51,496 nucleotides of DNA from Ruminococcus sp. GTDB taxonomy: Bacteria > Bacillota > Clostridia > Oscillospirales > Ruminococcaceae. Positions within the stretch are counted from its first letter, which is position 1. Each line of letters opens with the position of its first letter. The stretch covers positions 1 through 51,496 of the forward strand of contig SVNO01000006.1 in NCBI GenBank assembly GCA_015066845.1, given 5' to 3'. Under the pieces are notes generated by a model. The model worked only from the letters and a program-made list of their open reading frames with translations. It was not told the DNA's origin and made no database searches. A program made the position numbers and the translations under genes. Below, piece after piece: positions 25,598-33,854 of this stretch.

Positions 25598-26232
25598 TCC
25601 GTGTTCTCCTTCTCCGGCTGCGTGAGCATCTGCGTAAGCAGCCTTGCACCATGGGAGGGGATTCCGACCATGCGGATCATCCCCTTCTCCACTATCATCC
25701 GATTTTTCCGTATTTCCGGCATCATCCGCGCATTGTACCTGTCTGTCAGATACAAGAGCCGCTGGTTGGATGAACCGCGCATTCCCTTGCCGTCATCCAA
25801 CTCCTGCACATATGCGCCATCCACCAGAAGGTCAATTTCCGCGAGGAATGCCTGCACTGCCGGCTGTGCAGAGGCGGCAAGTTCTTCGTGGAGCATTCCG
25901 GTATAAGCGATAATACCAAGCTCCGGACGAAGCCGGCGCACTTGCTGTACAAGTGCAGCAAGTCCGGCTGCCTGCAAAAACGGCTCACCGCCGCTGATGC
26001 TCAGTCCCTCGATGCCCTGTGTCTGCACAATCCGGTCTGCAAGGTCGGCAATGGACATGAGCTTACCGCCGCTGACATCCTGTAAGGGCTTGGCAATGCA
26101 TCCCTTGCAGGACTTCCGGCAGCCCTGCACCCAGAGGGCAAAGCGATGCGATGGCCCTAAGCAGTCCGTATCTGCCATGTACCATGAAATCCGCAGAAAG
26201 CCCTCAGGCACATCAAGCATTCGTACCTCCAT
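25594..26232 (-). CDS. Radical SAM activating-enzyme-like protein (NrdG-like)
   Basis: This 212-aa protein is a predicted iron-sulfur radical SAM enzyme of the glycyl-radical activase type. The cluster motif CRKSCKGC (CxxxCxxC) follows FALWVQG, which is the usual NrdG/PflA opening. LSISGGEPF provides the GGE motif that contacts SAM. The short length lacks the C-terminal half barrel of larger radical SAM enzymes, as in NrdG. ATG 26232 has a ggag site, and ATG 26220 has a stronger ggaggt only 4 bp away, so either start is possible. No glycyl radical enzyme or NrdD lies in the window, so its target is unknown. It sits between the Hsp70 fusion and the 241-aa gene. Confidence 0.85.
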   Translation of the reverse strand: MEVRMLDVPEGFLRISWYMADTDCLGPSHRFALWVQGCRKSCKGCIAKPLQDVSGGKLMSIADLADRIVQTQGIEGLSISGGEPFLQAAGLAALVQQVRRLRPELGIIAYTGMLHEELAASAQPAVQAFLAEIDLLVDGAYVQELDDGKGMRGSSNQRLLYLTDRYNARMMPEIRKNRMIVEKGMIRMVGIPSHGARLLTQMLTQPEKENTE

Positions 26233-26236
26233 GCGG

Positions 26237-28567
26237 CTACTCCGTCTGTGCAGCCGGCAGGAAGTCCGCCGGATATTCTGCCGCAGTTTCCCATTGCGGT
26301 GTTTGTTCCTTTTTCAGACTGCGGCAAAGCTTTTGCAGTGCATTCATTGTCTGCGGTCTGAGATGGCGCACCGCTGCACTCAGGCATTCCTGCGCGTCAA
26401 CGCAGATGGTGAATTCCAGTGCATCCCGTTCCTTGTCATAGTCCTCCGGCAAGGGCAGGCGCAGCTTGCCGATGCAGCGGATTTGTTCACCGCCGGGGTC
26501 AAGGCTGCTCGTCACCTTTTCCATACCGCGCGGACGGCGGTAGAGCCGCAGAATCACGGCATTTCCCTCAAGGTCGGAGGCATTGACGTGCAGAAGCGTG
26601 TTCGCCTCCGCACTGTCCTCTGACAGGGGCGTACCGGCAGGAATGAGCGTGGAGAAAATGGGGGCTTTGTGCACCATATCGGCATACATGATGCCGATGT
26701 CATAGCCGGTTTCCGTCAGAAGATGCTGTTCAAGCTGTGCCTGTGTGAGCAAACCTGCCTGCACTGCCGCGCCGCGTGAAACAGTGGAAGGACAGTCGGC
26801 ATAGCAGATGGTACATGCACTGCCGGTGAAAAAATCCTTGGCTGCACGGCGCACTGCCGGTGTCATTGCACCGCCGCCTGTAATGATGAGGTGACTGATC
26901 TGCTGCACGGTCAGGTTCTCCCTTGCAAGGAGCTGGCGCATACAGTCGCAGATTTTCCCCAATGCCGGTTGGAGCAGATTTTCATAAACGCGTCTTGTGT
27001 AGACGAACTCCACACGCAGTTTCTGGAGTGTGCCGTTATTCAGGCTGAGCGTTCCACGCGCCTCGTTACCGAACGAAAGGGTGCATTTGAGCTGTTCGGC
27101 AAGGCTGCGCAGCTCACGTTCATTTTCCGCAAACTGCATGGCATTGAGTCCCGAACGCTGCAAATCGGACATATCCAGTCCGTGACGATGGCGGAGATTT
27201 TGCAGCATATCCTGATACAGGACATTGGTGAAATCCATACCGCCCAATGCGCTGAGTCCCTGTACGGTTTTCTTTTCAAATCGGGGAAGCTCCTGTGCAC
27301 TGCCGCGCGCTCCGCAGCGGAGCAGGCAGAGGTCGGACGTACCGCCGCCGATGTCGAGTACCATCAGCCATCCGCTGCTACATTCACGCACGGTATAGAA
27401 CAACGCCGCGGCTTCCGGCTCAGTGAGGATATGGGGGGCAAATCCGGCTTCCTTTGCAGCTTTCCGCAGTGCACTGCGCTGTCCGGCATCGTAGCAAGCC
27501 GGTACAGTCAGCACTGCGCTTTCCTCACCGGATGCGGGAACAAGGCCGCGCAGATAGCGCAGAAATGCGACAACTGCGTCATAATATGTACCATTCACCT
27601 GTGCGCCGTCAAGGGCGGTGACGGTGAAGGGAGTTTTCGTTTCCAGTCTGCGTTTGAAGCAGTTGGTCACTGCCAGAGGATGCTCCGGCTGTAAGGCAAG
27701 TGCCTGCTTGCCGAATACTGGCTCTGTGCGTGTACGGTATGCCATGACGGAGGGAATGACTGCGCTGCCGTCCACAAGGATGTCCTCGGTGCAGCCCTGT
27801 GCATTCAGACGGGATACTGTGGTTGTCCATGTACCGAAATCAATGCCGATGCAGCTGACACCCTCACGGAACGGGATTTCCGTGCATTCCGGCTGCGGCT
27901 GTCCTGCGGCACGGACAAGACAGCGGTATTCCTGCGGTTTGGCACGATAGTAAAAGACGTGTGCCTCGCTGTCCTCCGTCAGAAAACTCTGCTCCTCATA
28001 ACGATAGTCGGGCGAGGGTTTCCAGCGGAGAATGCCGCTTGTCATGGGCAATTCCATGCGTTCAAGCTCTGCAAGCGTTCCGGCTTCCGTCACGCTGACA
28101 AAGACACTGCTTTTCCACTGCGCTGCGAGCCAGTCAAGAGCCTGCTCCGCGCTCATGCGCTTTGCGGCATTCAGCTCCGTCATACCCTTGACAAGTGCGT
28201 CAAAGCTGGAGGAGGGTGCGTCAAGCAGCGGTACGGACACATCGCCGCGCGCTTTCAGCAGCAGAACGCCGGCGCGTGAGAGATTGGGAACAGCACCGGT
28301 CACCATGGTATACAGCAGAAGTCCGAGTACGAATACATGGTCGGACTGCGCGTTGGTTTCCGTTACGGGGCTGTAGGACGCTGTATAGGCATCAGCAGCC
28401 GTGAGGCTGACCTGCGGCATGTCTGCATCGTCAAGCAGCACGGCATCGGGATGCAGCACTGCGCCGGTTTCGCCCGTATGAATGCAGGCGAGCAGCTGTG
28501 CGAGTACATCCACGATAGCGGCATCGGAATGCCGTTCGTTCATCCATTGGGTAAGGGTTTGCGTCAT
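26237..28567 (-). CDS. Hsp70-type ATPase with N-terminal kinase-like remnant
   Basis: This is a 776-aa fusion. Residues about 15-150 look like the C-lobe of a eukaryotic-type Ser/Thr kinase: HPDAVLLDD replaces the catalytic and metal loop, SDHVFVLGLLLYTMVTGAVP matches the DxxSLGxxLYxMLTGxxP helix, and KRMSAEQALDWL matches the final helix. There is no glycine-rich loop or catalytic Lys, so it should be a pseudokinase. From residue 239 an Hsp70 nucleotide-binding domain follows with IGIDFGTWTTT (phosphate 1), VLDIGGGTSDL (phosphate 2) and ITGGGAM (adenosine). The C-terminal 160 residues are beta-rich and there is no helical lid. The start at 28567 is 6 bp behind aggagg. It is coupled to the upstream Hsp70 gene. 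Confidence 0.85.
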   Translation of the reverse strand: MTQTLTQWMNERHSDAAIVDVLAQLLACIHTGETGAVLHPDAVLLDDADMPQVSLTAADAYTASYSPVTETNAQSDHVFVLGLLLYTMVTGAVPNLSRAGVLLLKARGDVSVPLLDAPSSSFDALVKGMTELNAAKRMSAEQALDWLAAQWKSSVFVSVTEAGTLAELERMELPMTSGILRWKPSPDYRYEEQSFLTEDSEAHVFYYRAKPQEYRCLVRAAGQPQPECTEIPFREGVSCIGIDFGTWTTTVSRLNAQGCTEDILVDGSAVIPSVMAYRTRTEPVFGKQALALQPEHPLAVTNCFKRRLETKTPFTVTALDGAQVNGTYYDAVVAFLRYLRGLVPASGEESAVLTVPACYDAGQRSALRKAAKEAGFAPHILTEPEAAALFYTVRECSSGWLMVLDIGGGTSDLCLLRCGARGSAQELPRFEKKTVQGLSALGGMDFTNVLYQDMLQNLRHRHGLDMSDLQRSGLNAMQFAENERELRSLAEQLKCTLSFGNEARGTLSLNNGTLQKLRVEFVYTRRVYENLLQPALGKICDCMRQLLARENLTVQQISHLIITGGGAMTPAVRRAAKDFFTGSACTICYADCPSTVSRGAAVQAGLLTQAQLEQHLLTETGYDIGIMYADMVHKAPIFSTLIPAGTPLSEDSAEANTLLHVNASDLEGNAVILRLYRRPRGMEKVTSSLDPGGEQIRCIGKLRLPLPEDYDKERDALEFTICVDAQECLSAAVRHLRPQTMNALQKLCRSLKKEQTPQWETAAEYPADFLPAAQTE

Positions 28568-28577
28568 ATCCATCCTC

Positions 28578-30107
28578 CTACAGCCGGACATCCAGACGAT
28601 TGACCGTACCATCGGTCTGTCTGATGTGAATATCCAGCAGTTTATCCTCTGTAAAAATAACCTCCAGTTCCAGCTCCGGTGGCTGCGGCTTGCGGCTGAG
28701 CAATGCTCTCAGACCGCGCTTGGCATTGCCGACAAGCGGAATAGTTTCCTGCAAAATGACGGTGCAGGTGGAGGGATTGAATGCACCGCGGTATTCCACG
28801 AGCTTCAGCTCCAGCATGGTAGCGTCAGCTCTTGCAGGGCTGATGAGCTGCCGGAACACCTGCTCCGGTTCGATGGTATCGCCCTCCTTGATGATTTCCA
28901 CCACGCTTGTTCCCTCCTTGCGGAGCAGTCCGATGGTGGTATAGGCGCGGTTGTCCACATGCACACGGCTGCCGCTGTTGCAGATGGCTGCGCCCTTGGA
29001 CACGAGTGTCATGGCGGTCTGTGCATCGGGGACAATAAGTTTTCCTGCGCCGAAAATACCTTCCAGTGTCCGCAGCAGGCAGCGTTCCCGTGCCATACCG
29101 CCGACCACAAGCACATGGTCGGTCTGTCCAATGCTGTAGCCGGTTCCGGTGTAGATGTCGCGGATGCAGCGGTTGAACCGTGCAGTCAGGTCATGCATTG
29201 CCGCGTCATATTCGGCGGTGGTGAGGGTATAGTCAAGGGTTTTGCCGTCAATCAGGTCATGCACACAGGCAATCGCCTGCCGGCTTCCCTCCATGTACAA
29301 TTGCTGCTTCATCTGGAACGCAAGACTGCGCAGATGGGCAGCGGCGCGGGATTCTTCCTCTCTGGTATATGCCAGAGAATCGGGGGGCATGGACAGATCC
29401 ACACCGGATTCCTGCAAAAATGCATCTGCCATTTTCCGCACAATGATTTCGTCCACATCATTGCCGCCAAGGTGCAGCTCTCCGCCCCACATCACGGGCT
29501 GGAGGCGGTTCGGGCTGACGGCATGACCGACAATGCAGGTACGCAGGAGCGATAAATCAAACGTACCGCCGCCAATATCCACGACCAGTACAAGCTTATC
29601 GCCATCGAGCGAAGCACTGTAGGCAATGGCAGCGGCGATGGGTTCATCGGTCAGGCAATTGGCTTCATCGGTCTGGAATCCGGCATCGCACAGAGCTTTT
29701 TTGGTAGCATAGCGCGCGCTCTGCTCAAAACGTGCCGGAACGGTCACAAAGGCATGGAAGCTGCTTTCATTGGGGAACTGCCGCTGCAATTCCTGATAAA
29801 CCTCGCGCAGGACGTAGGTTGCCGCATCCGCCGGTGTCATCTGGAGATTGCCGACCGTAAATACACGTCCGGTGTCCTCCATGTAGTATTTGGTATTGCG
29901 CAGGACATTGTTCGGCTCGCTCATTCCATAATCGAGAGCCGGCTGTCCGACAAGCACCTCTCCATTGCGTACAGCCACGCAGGAGGGCAGAAAATGAGGG
30001 TTTTCCCGACTGCCGGCATAGCGGAATTCCACAGGATTCCAGCAGCCGGTTTCATCAATATAGCTGACAACGGTATTCGTTGTTCCAAGGTCGATTCCAA
30101 CGCGCAT
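28578..30107 (-). CDS. Hsp70/DnaK-like ATPase
   Basis: This 509-aa protein has a complete Hsp70 nucleotide-binding domain: VGIDLGTTNTVVSY (phosphate 1), LVVDIGGGTFDLSLL (phosphate 2), and LVVGGMARER (adenosine). A short beta-rich C-terminal part (about 385-509) replaces the full DnaK substrate domain and lid, making it about 130 residues shorter than DnaK. It is not the housekeeping dnaK, because no grpE or dnaJ is nearby and it is embedded in this operon. The start at 30107 was chosen over 30194 because aaggagg is correctly spaced and the motif begins at once. It is a partner of the Hsp70 fusion gene directly behind it. Confidence 0.9.
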   Translation of the reverse strand: MRVGIDLGTTNTVVSYIDETGCWNPVEFRYAGSRENPHFLPSCVAVRNGEVLVGQPALDYGMSEPNNVLRNTKYYMEDTGRVFTVGNLQMTPADAATYVLREVYQELQRQFPNESSFHAFVTVPARFEQSARYATKKALCDAGFQTDEANCLTDEPIAAAIAYSASLDGDKLVLVVDIGGGTFDLSLLRTCIVGHAVSPNRLQPVMWGGELHLGGNDVDEIIVRKMADAFLQESGVDLSMPPDSLAYTREEESRAAAHLRSLAFQMKQQLYMEGSRQAIACVHDLIDGKTLDYTLTTAEYDAAMHDLTARFNRCIRDIYTGTGYSIGQTDHVLVVGGMARERCLLRTLEGIFGAGKLIVPDAQTAMTLVSKGAAICNSGSRVHVDNRAYTTIGLLRKEGTSVVEIIKEGDTIEPEQVFRQLISPARADATMLELKLVEYRGAFNPSTCTVILQETIPLVGNAKRGLRALLSRKPQPPELELEVIFTEDKLLDIHIRQTDGTVNRLDVRL

Positions 30108-30117
30108 GAGTGCCTCC

Positions 30118-31131
30118 TTACTTGATAAAACCTGTGATGATCTCCTGTAACTTCTCCAGAATGGCAATATGCCATTCCTGTACCTCCGGTACAAACAGCA
30201 CGAACAGGAACAACAGCACGGTCAGCAGACGGATGAACCAGCCGTACACGGACGGTGCAACGACATAGCAGTGATGTTTATAGCAGAATCCCTCCGCTTT
30301 CGTTGCCCAGTCGAGGTACTCCACGCGAACCACACCGCGTCCGCAGTAATGGGTATCTACCACGTCCATTCCAGTGGTGGGGATGATGGGCGTTCTGCGG
30401 ACAACGAAATCAAAGGAACGGTCCTCAAAGGGTTGTCCCACCGGATAATCAGTTTCCAGCTCCGTCAGCCATTTGTGCGACACTGCACGGCGGGCTGCGG
30501 ATGCTTCCTGTCGGGCAAAGCGTTTGTTCTCCGATGGTTCGTCATACTCATGATGCATGGCAATACCGAAAACGCTGCCTGCATTGACATCCGTCGAGTC
30601 ATATCCTGCCGGCTTGACAAAGCCGACAATGTTCCGGCGGCTCAGCCAGCTGACAAACATCACTGCGAGCCATGCAAACAGGGCGCATTCGAATCCGAAC
30701 GGAATGCTCAGTGCGTTCCGGTTCCCATGCAGTTCCTTTACAAATTCCTGGTCAGCAAGCAATGCGCCGGCAATGCCAGCGATGACGGGCACGAGGAATT
30801 CCGCACGCAGGGGCGGAAACACAAAGGGGCATTCCTCGGATTTCGTCAGTTTTTTCCAGATGACATAGGGCAGAATACCGAGCAGAACATAGGCAAGCAC
30901 ACCGACTACGGGGAATGCAAGCATCACGCTGAACCAGAGAAACGCGTTGACTGTATTGAGATGCGGCGCGTTCTTTGCCTGCGGCACAGAAAAAGGCTGG
31001 TTGTCCTCTCTGCCCATGCAGATGAGGAATGCAACGAGATGAAACAGCACAAAAATAGCGGTTCCCCACCATGGGATGGAGGAAACCAGATTTTTGTAGG
31101 CATCAAAAAGCGGTGTGAATTCAGACAGCAT
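30118..31131 (-). CDS. Polytopic membrane protein, first large gene of the operon
   Basis: This 337-aa protein has about five hydrophobic segments: about 20-40, 65-95 (a double-length stretch), 112-128 and 145-165, then one near 300-320. Between the fourth and fifth is a soluble loop of about 125 residues with VGFVKPAGYDSTDV and a strand-rich part. The family is unknown. The start at 31131 is 6 bp behind aaggaga. Its first codons overlap the end of a 36-codon upstream ORF, so the two may be translationally coupled. It likely provides the membrane seat or sensor of the system. Confidence 0.78.
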   Translation of the reverse strand: MLSEFTPLFDAYKNLVSSIPWWGTAIFVLFHLVAFLICMGREDNQPFSVPQAKNAPHLNTVNAFLWFSVMLAFPVVGVLAYVLLGILPYVIWKKLTKSEECPFVFPPLRAEFLVPVIAGIAGALLADQEFVKELHGNRNALSIPFGFECALFAWLAVMFVSWLSRRNIVGFVKPAGYDSTDVNAGSVFGIAMHHEYDEPSENKRFARQEASAARRAVSHKWLTELETDYPVGQPFEDRSFDFVVRRTPIIPTTGMDVVDTHYCGRGVVRVEYLDWATKAEGFCYKHHCYVVAPSVYGWFIRLLTVLLFLFVLFVPEVQEWHIAILEKLQEIITGFIK

Positions 31132-31231
31132 ACACATTCTCCTTATAAGCGGCATTAAAAAAGCAATACCGAGGTAATATCATGGTGGCAACGTCATACA
31201 AAGACCGCCTGCAATACAGCACGGAATGCAT
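31121..31231 (-). CDS. Candidate 36-codon leader ORF
   Basis: A 36-codon ORF starts at an ATG 7 bp behind a perfect AGGAGG (31244-31239) and ends in TGA that overlaps the start of the membrane protein gene by 11 bp. The peptide begins MHSVLYCRRS and ends NVYAV. It has no recognised domain. It could be a small protein or a leader peptide that controls translation of the operon. A caution is that a TATAAT box at 31252-31247 would place the transcript start inside the AGGAGG. Confidence 0.45.
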   Translation of the reverse strand: MHSVLYCRRSLYDVATMILPRYCFFNAAYKENVYAV

Positions 31232-31246
31232 AAAGTTTCCTCCTAT

Positions 31247-31275
31247 ATTATACTATATTTCCGTTTTTTTCGCAA
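31247..31275 (-). promoter_or_regulatory. Candidate promoter of the chaperone-GTPase operon
   Basis: On the minus strand, TTGCGA (31275-31270), a 17-bp A-rich spacer and TATAAT (31252-31247) precede the leader ORF and the first large gene. Its distance to the ribosome site of the leader ORF is very short. It is the best sigma-A-like site in the 409 bp between the exporter gene and the first large gene of the operon. Confidence 0.5.
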
Positions 31276-31433
31276 CTTTTTTTTGCGCATTACCACAACA
31301 ATCCCCATTTTCAGCAATTTATACAAGAGTGTGGAAAGCAAATTGGCATATTTGGCGTTTCATTGTTTGGCTGTGGACGGCAAAACGAGAGGGACGAGGA
31401 GCGTTGTGCGGGGTAGGATATTGTTTCTGGGAT

Positions 31434-31516
31434 CAGCACCCATGTAATTACCCCCACAACCGCAGTCAAATCCTGCTGCGGCTATGGGGGCAAATTCGGG
31501 GTGCTAACCCCAGAAA
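31434..31516. repeat. Palindromic 83-bp element (MITE-like)
   Basis: Two nested inverted repeats make an almost complete hairpin. The outer arms are tttctgggatcagcaccc and ggggtgctaaccccagaaa. The inner arms are cccccacaaccgcag and ctgcggctatggggg. The left half recurs in direct orientation at 51418-51478, and a fragment of the terminus is at 43188-43206. It lies between the ABC permease stop and the operon promoter and could also act as a terminator. The rest of the region 31276-31433 shows no gene. Confidence 0.8.
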
Positions 31517-31539
31517 ACAATTTTTTCAAGAAAATTCTG

Positions 31540-33843
31540 TCAATCCACACTGCGGATCTGTTCCACCAATGCCTGTTTCTTCATGCCATTGAGGGATACG
31601 ATCGTTGTCGTCAATGCAATCACAAATCCCACAGCAGCACACAGCAGAATCACCAGCACCGGTTCTGTCAGATGCAGCTCCGGCTCAAACTTTGGCAATT
31701 CGGGATCTGCCGCCGCCATGATGGAATATTCAAACAATTCCGTACCCAGCAGCAAGGCAAGGCACACGAAAAATGCGGAAATGGCAGCAGTCAGGATGTA
31801 TTGCAGGCATTCCACGATTCCCATGCCCAGAAGCTGACGCTCGGTCATGCCCACGCACTGCATGGTTGCAAGCTCTGCACGACGGTTGAGCAGACCTGTG
31901 GAGATAATGTTAATCATGTTCACCAGCGCAATGACTGCCACCATTGCCATGATGAATCTGCCGATGATGTTCACCAAAGAAAGGACGGATCCAAATGCTT
32001 TTTTGTCGCCATAAATATCATACCACAACTCCATGTCCGCGCTGCTTTCGAGAAGTTTCACCGCGTCACGGTATTCGGCACCTTCTTTCAGATTCATCTC
32101 CAGCTGCGCACCACTGAGCGAATCGCCGTAATAGACATGGTCCTGCTCCGCATATCGTTCAATGGGCGCGTACAGCTCCACACCTTCAAACAATCCCTGC
32201 GTGTCAGTCCATGCCGTATCCGGTGTTCGGTATGCCACGGGGAAGTGATGCTCAGTTGTGGTAGCGTTTCGGTAGCCAAGCAACGTTTCTTCACCCGTTC
32301 TCTGGTTGATTTTTTCTTCGGGAATCAGTTTCTTCTTCTCTTCCTCAGTCAGGGTTTCGTATTCCTCCAGTGAAACATGCACATAGCATCTTAAAGTCCC
32401 GTCATAGGAATCCTGCTCATAGAGCGACCAGTTTTCAAAAAGCTCCGGAGCGATTTCTTTCGCGTCCTCCGAGGGTGTGATGTGCATATAGCCGTCCATC
32501 TTCAGGAATTCTTCATAGGGAATGGGGGGATCGTCCCTGAATCGCATCAGATACCCTTCTTCATTCACATATTCAACAGTCAGCGGGGGCAGCTTTCCGG
32601 TGCTCTCATCCTTCGTCCTGCCCACACCGGAGCATTGAACGGAAATATCCTCGAAATAACCGCTTCGTTCGAGTTTCTGTATCTGTTCTTCCACGTCCTC
32701 AAACGAATCGTTGTAGAATTCTGCCATCGCGCTGAAATCCCGCATAAAACCGAGATCCTCGAATAAATTCTGATAAGTATTGTTGACACCGTCAATAACG
32801 TAATCAAAGCTTGCAATCAGGGTGATGGAGAGCGCGAGGGAAAGTACGGTGATGATGAAACGCTTGGGTGCACGGCGCACATTTCTTGCGGCAAGCTTGC
32901 CTTTCCAGCCGAACAGCAAGCCGATCAGACGGTGTTTCTTCACCTTTTTCACAACGTTGCTTCTGCCGCTGATCGCCTGCATGGGGGACATTTTCACAAT
33001 ACGCATTCCCGTGCTGTATGCCGAAAGCCATACCCAGAAAAAGCCGGTCAGGGCAGCAGCAGCGAGCATCAGGGGGGACACGTTGAATTCCATGATTTTC
33101 TCCGCTTTCTGTGCGGTGAAAAATACACTGGTCAGACCGCTTGCACGGACGATGCAGTAGGCAATATAGGCAAGCCCCGTACCGCAGAGCATACCAATGG
33201 GCACACCGATGACCGAGAGCATGGAGCTTTCCGTGGTGATGATGCCCACCACCTGCTTCGGTGTTGCACCAATGGACTGGAGTACGCCGTACTGCCGTTC
33301 GCGTTCCTTGGAGGAAATTTCAAAGGCAGTGTCAATCACCAAGCGCATTGCTACGGCAAGGAATATGACAAAAATATAGAACAAGGCGAAAATCGAGGCA
33401 AAATTTGCCCATGTATCCACGCCGACAAAATCCCATTGCATCAGAGAGTCGTTCCTGACATATTCGCCCTCGTCATAGATCGTAAAGCCAAGCTCTGCCT
33501 TTTCAAAGGCTTTTCTGAGAACGGTTTCTTCATCTTTCAGCCCTTTTTCAAAGAAGATATAGGCGAACATACCGCCCATCATTTTGTTCTGTACCAGAGT
33601 ACAGCTCTCAATGCCATCGACCTTGGCAATGGCATTGCCCTGTTCTCTGGTGACGGAAGGAATCATGATATGGTAGGGGGCTTTCTCATAGGCGTAATTG
33701 CGCAAACATGCGGTTGTGGTAGAAAAGAATGTGAACAGCATGGTCATGAGTGTGAGTGCTGCAACGATGCTGCAAATGGTCAGGACGGAATGCCGTTTCT
33801 GTTCGAAAATATAGCGTTTTGCCAACAGACTGCGAAATCCCAT
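31540..33843 (-). CDS. ABC transporter permease, FtsX/BceB-like
   Basis: This 767-aa membrane protein has an N-terminal transmembrane helix (about 17-42), three helices near 150-290, a fourth near 345-365, a large extracytoplasmic domain (about 370-630), and three C-terminal helices (about 640-755). This FtsX-type layout is typical of MacB/BceB exporters, which expel or detoxify peptides or lipoproteins. The start at 33843 follows aaggaggga. The ATPase gene is 11 bp upstream and the two-component genes are divergent, as in bacitracin or lantibiotic defence modules. The substrate is unknown. Confidence 0.85.
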   Translation of the reverse strand: MGFRSLLAKRYIFEQKRHSVLTICSIVAALTLMTMLFTFFSTTTACLRNYAYEKAPYHIMIPSVTREQGNAIAKVDGIESCTLVQNKMMGGMFAYIFFEKGLKDEETVLRKAFEKAELGFTIYDEGEYVRNDSLMQWDFVGVDTWANFASIFALFYIFVIFLAVAMRLVIDTAFEISSKERERQYGVLQSIGATPKQVVGIITTESSMLSVIGVPIGMLCGTGLAYIAYCIVRASGLTSVFFTAQKAEKIMEFNVSPLMLAAAALTGFFWVWLSAYSTGMRIVKMSPMQAISGRSNVVKKVKKHRLIGLLFGWKGKLAARNVRRAPKRFIITVLSLALSITLIASFDYVIDGVNNTYQNLFEDLGFMRDFSAMAEFYNDSFEDVEEQIQKLERSGYFEDISVQCSGVGRTKDESTGKLPPLTVEYVNEEGYLMRFRDDPPIPYEEFLKMDGYMHITPSEDAKEIAPELFENWSLYEQDSYDGTLRCYVHVSLEEYETLTEEEKKKLIPEEKINQRTGEETLLGYRNATTTEHHFPVAYRTPDTAWTDTQGLFEGVELYAPIERYAEQDHVYYGDSLSGAQLEMNLKEGAEYRDAVKLLESSADMELWYDIYGDKKAFGSVLSLVNIIGRFIMAMVAVIALVNMINIISTGLLNRRAELATMQCVGMTERQLLGMGIVECLQYILTAAISAFFVCLALLLGTELFEYSIMAAADPELPKFEPELHLTEPVLVILLCAAVGFVIALTTTIVSLNGMKKQALVEQIRSVD

Positions 33844-33854
33844 GGTATCCCTCC

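Noticed and set aside
13947..31231. Prophage or integrative element origin of the large operon
   Set aside because: There is no integrase, transposase, structural phage gene, tRNA or obvious attachment site at its ends.
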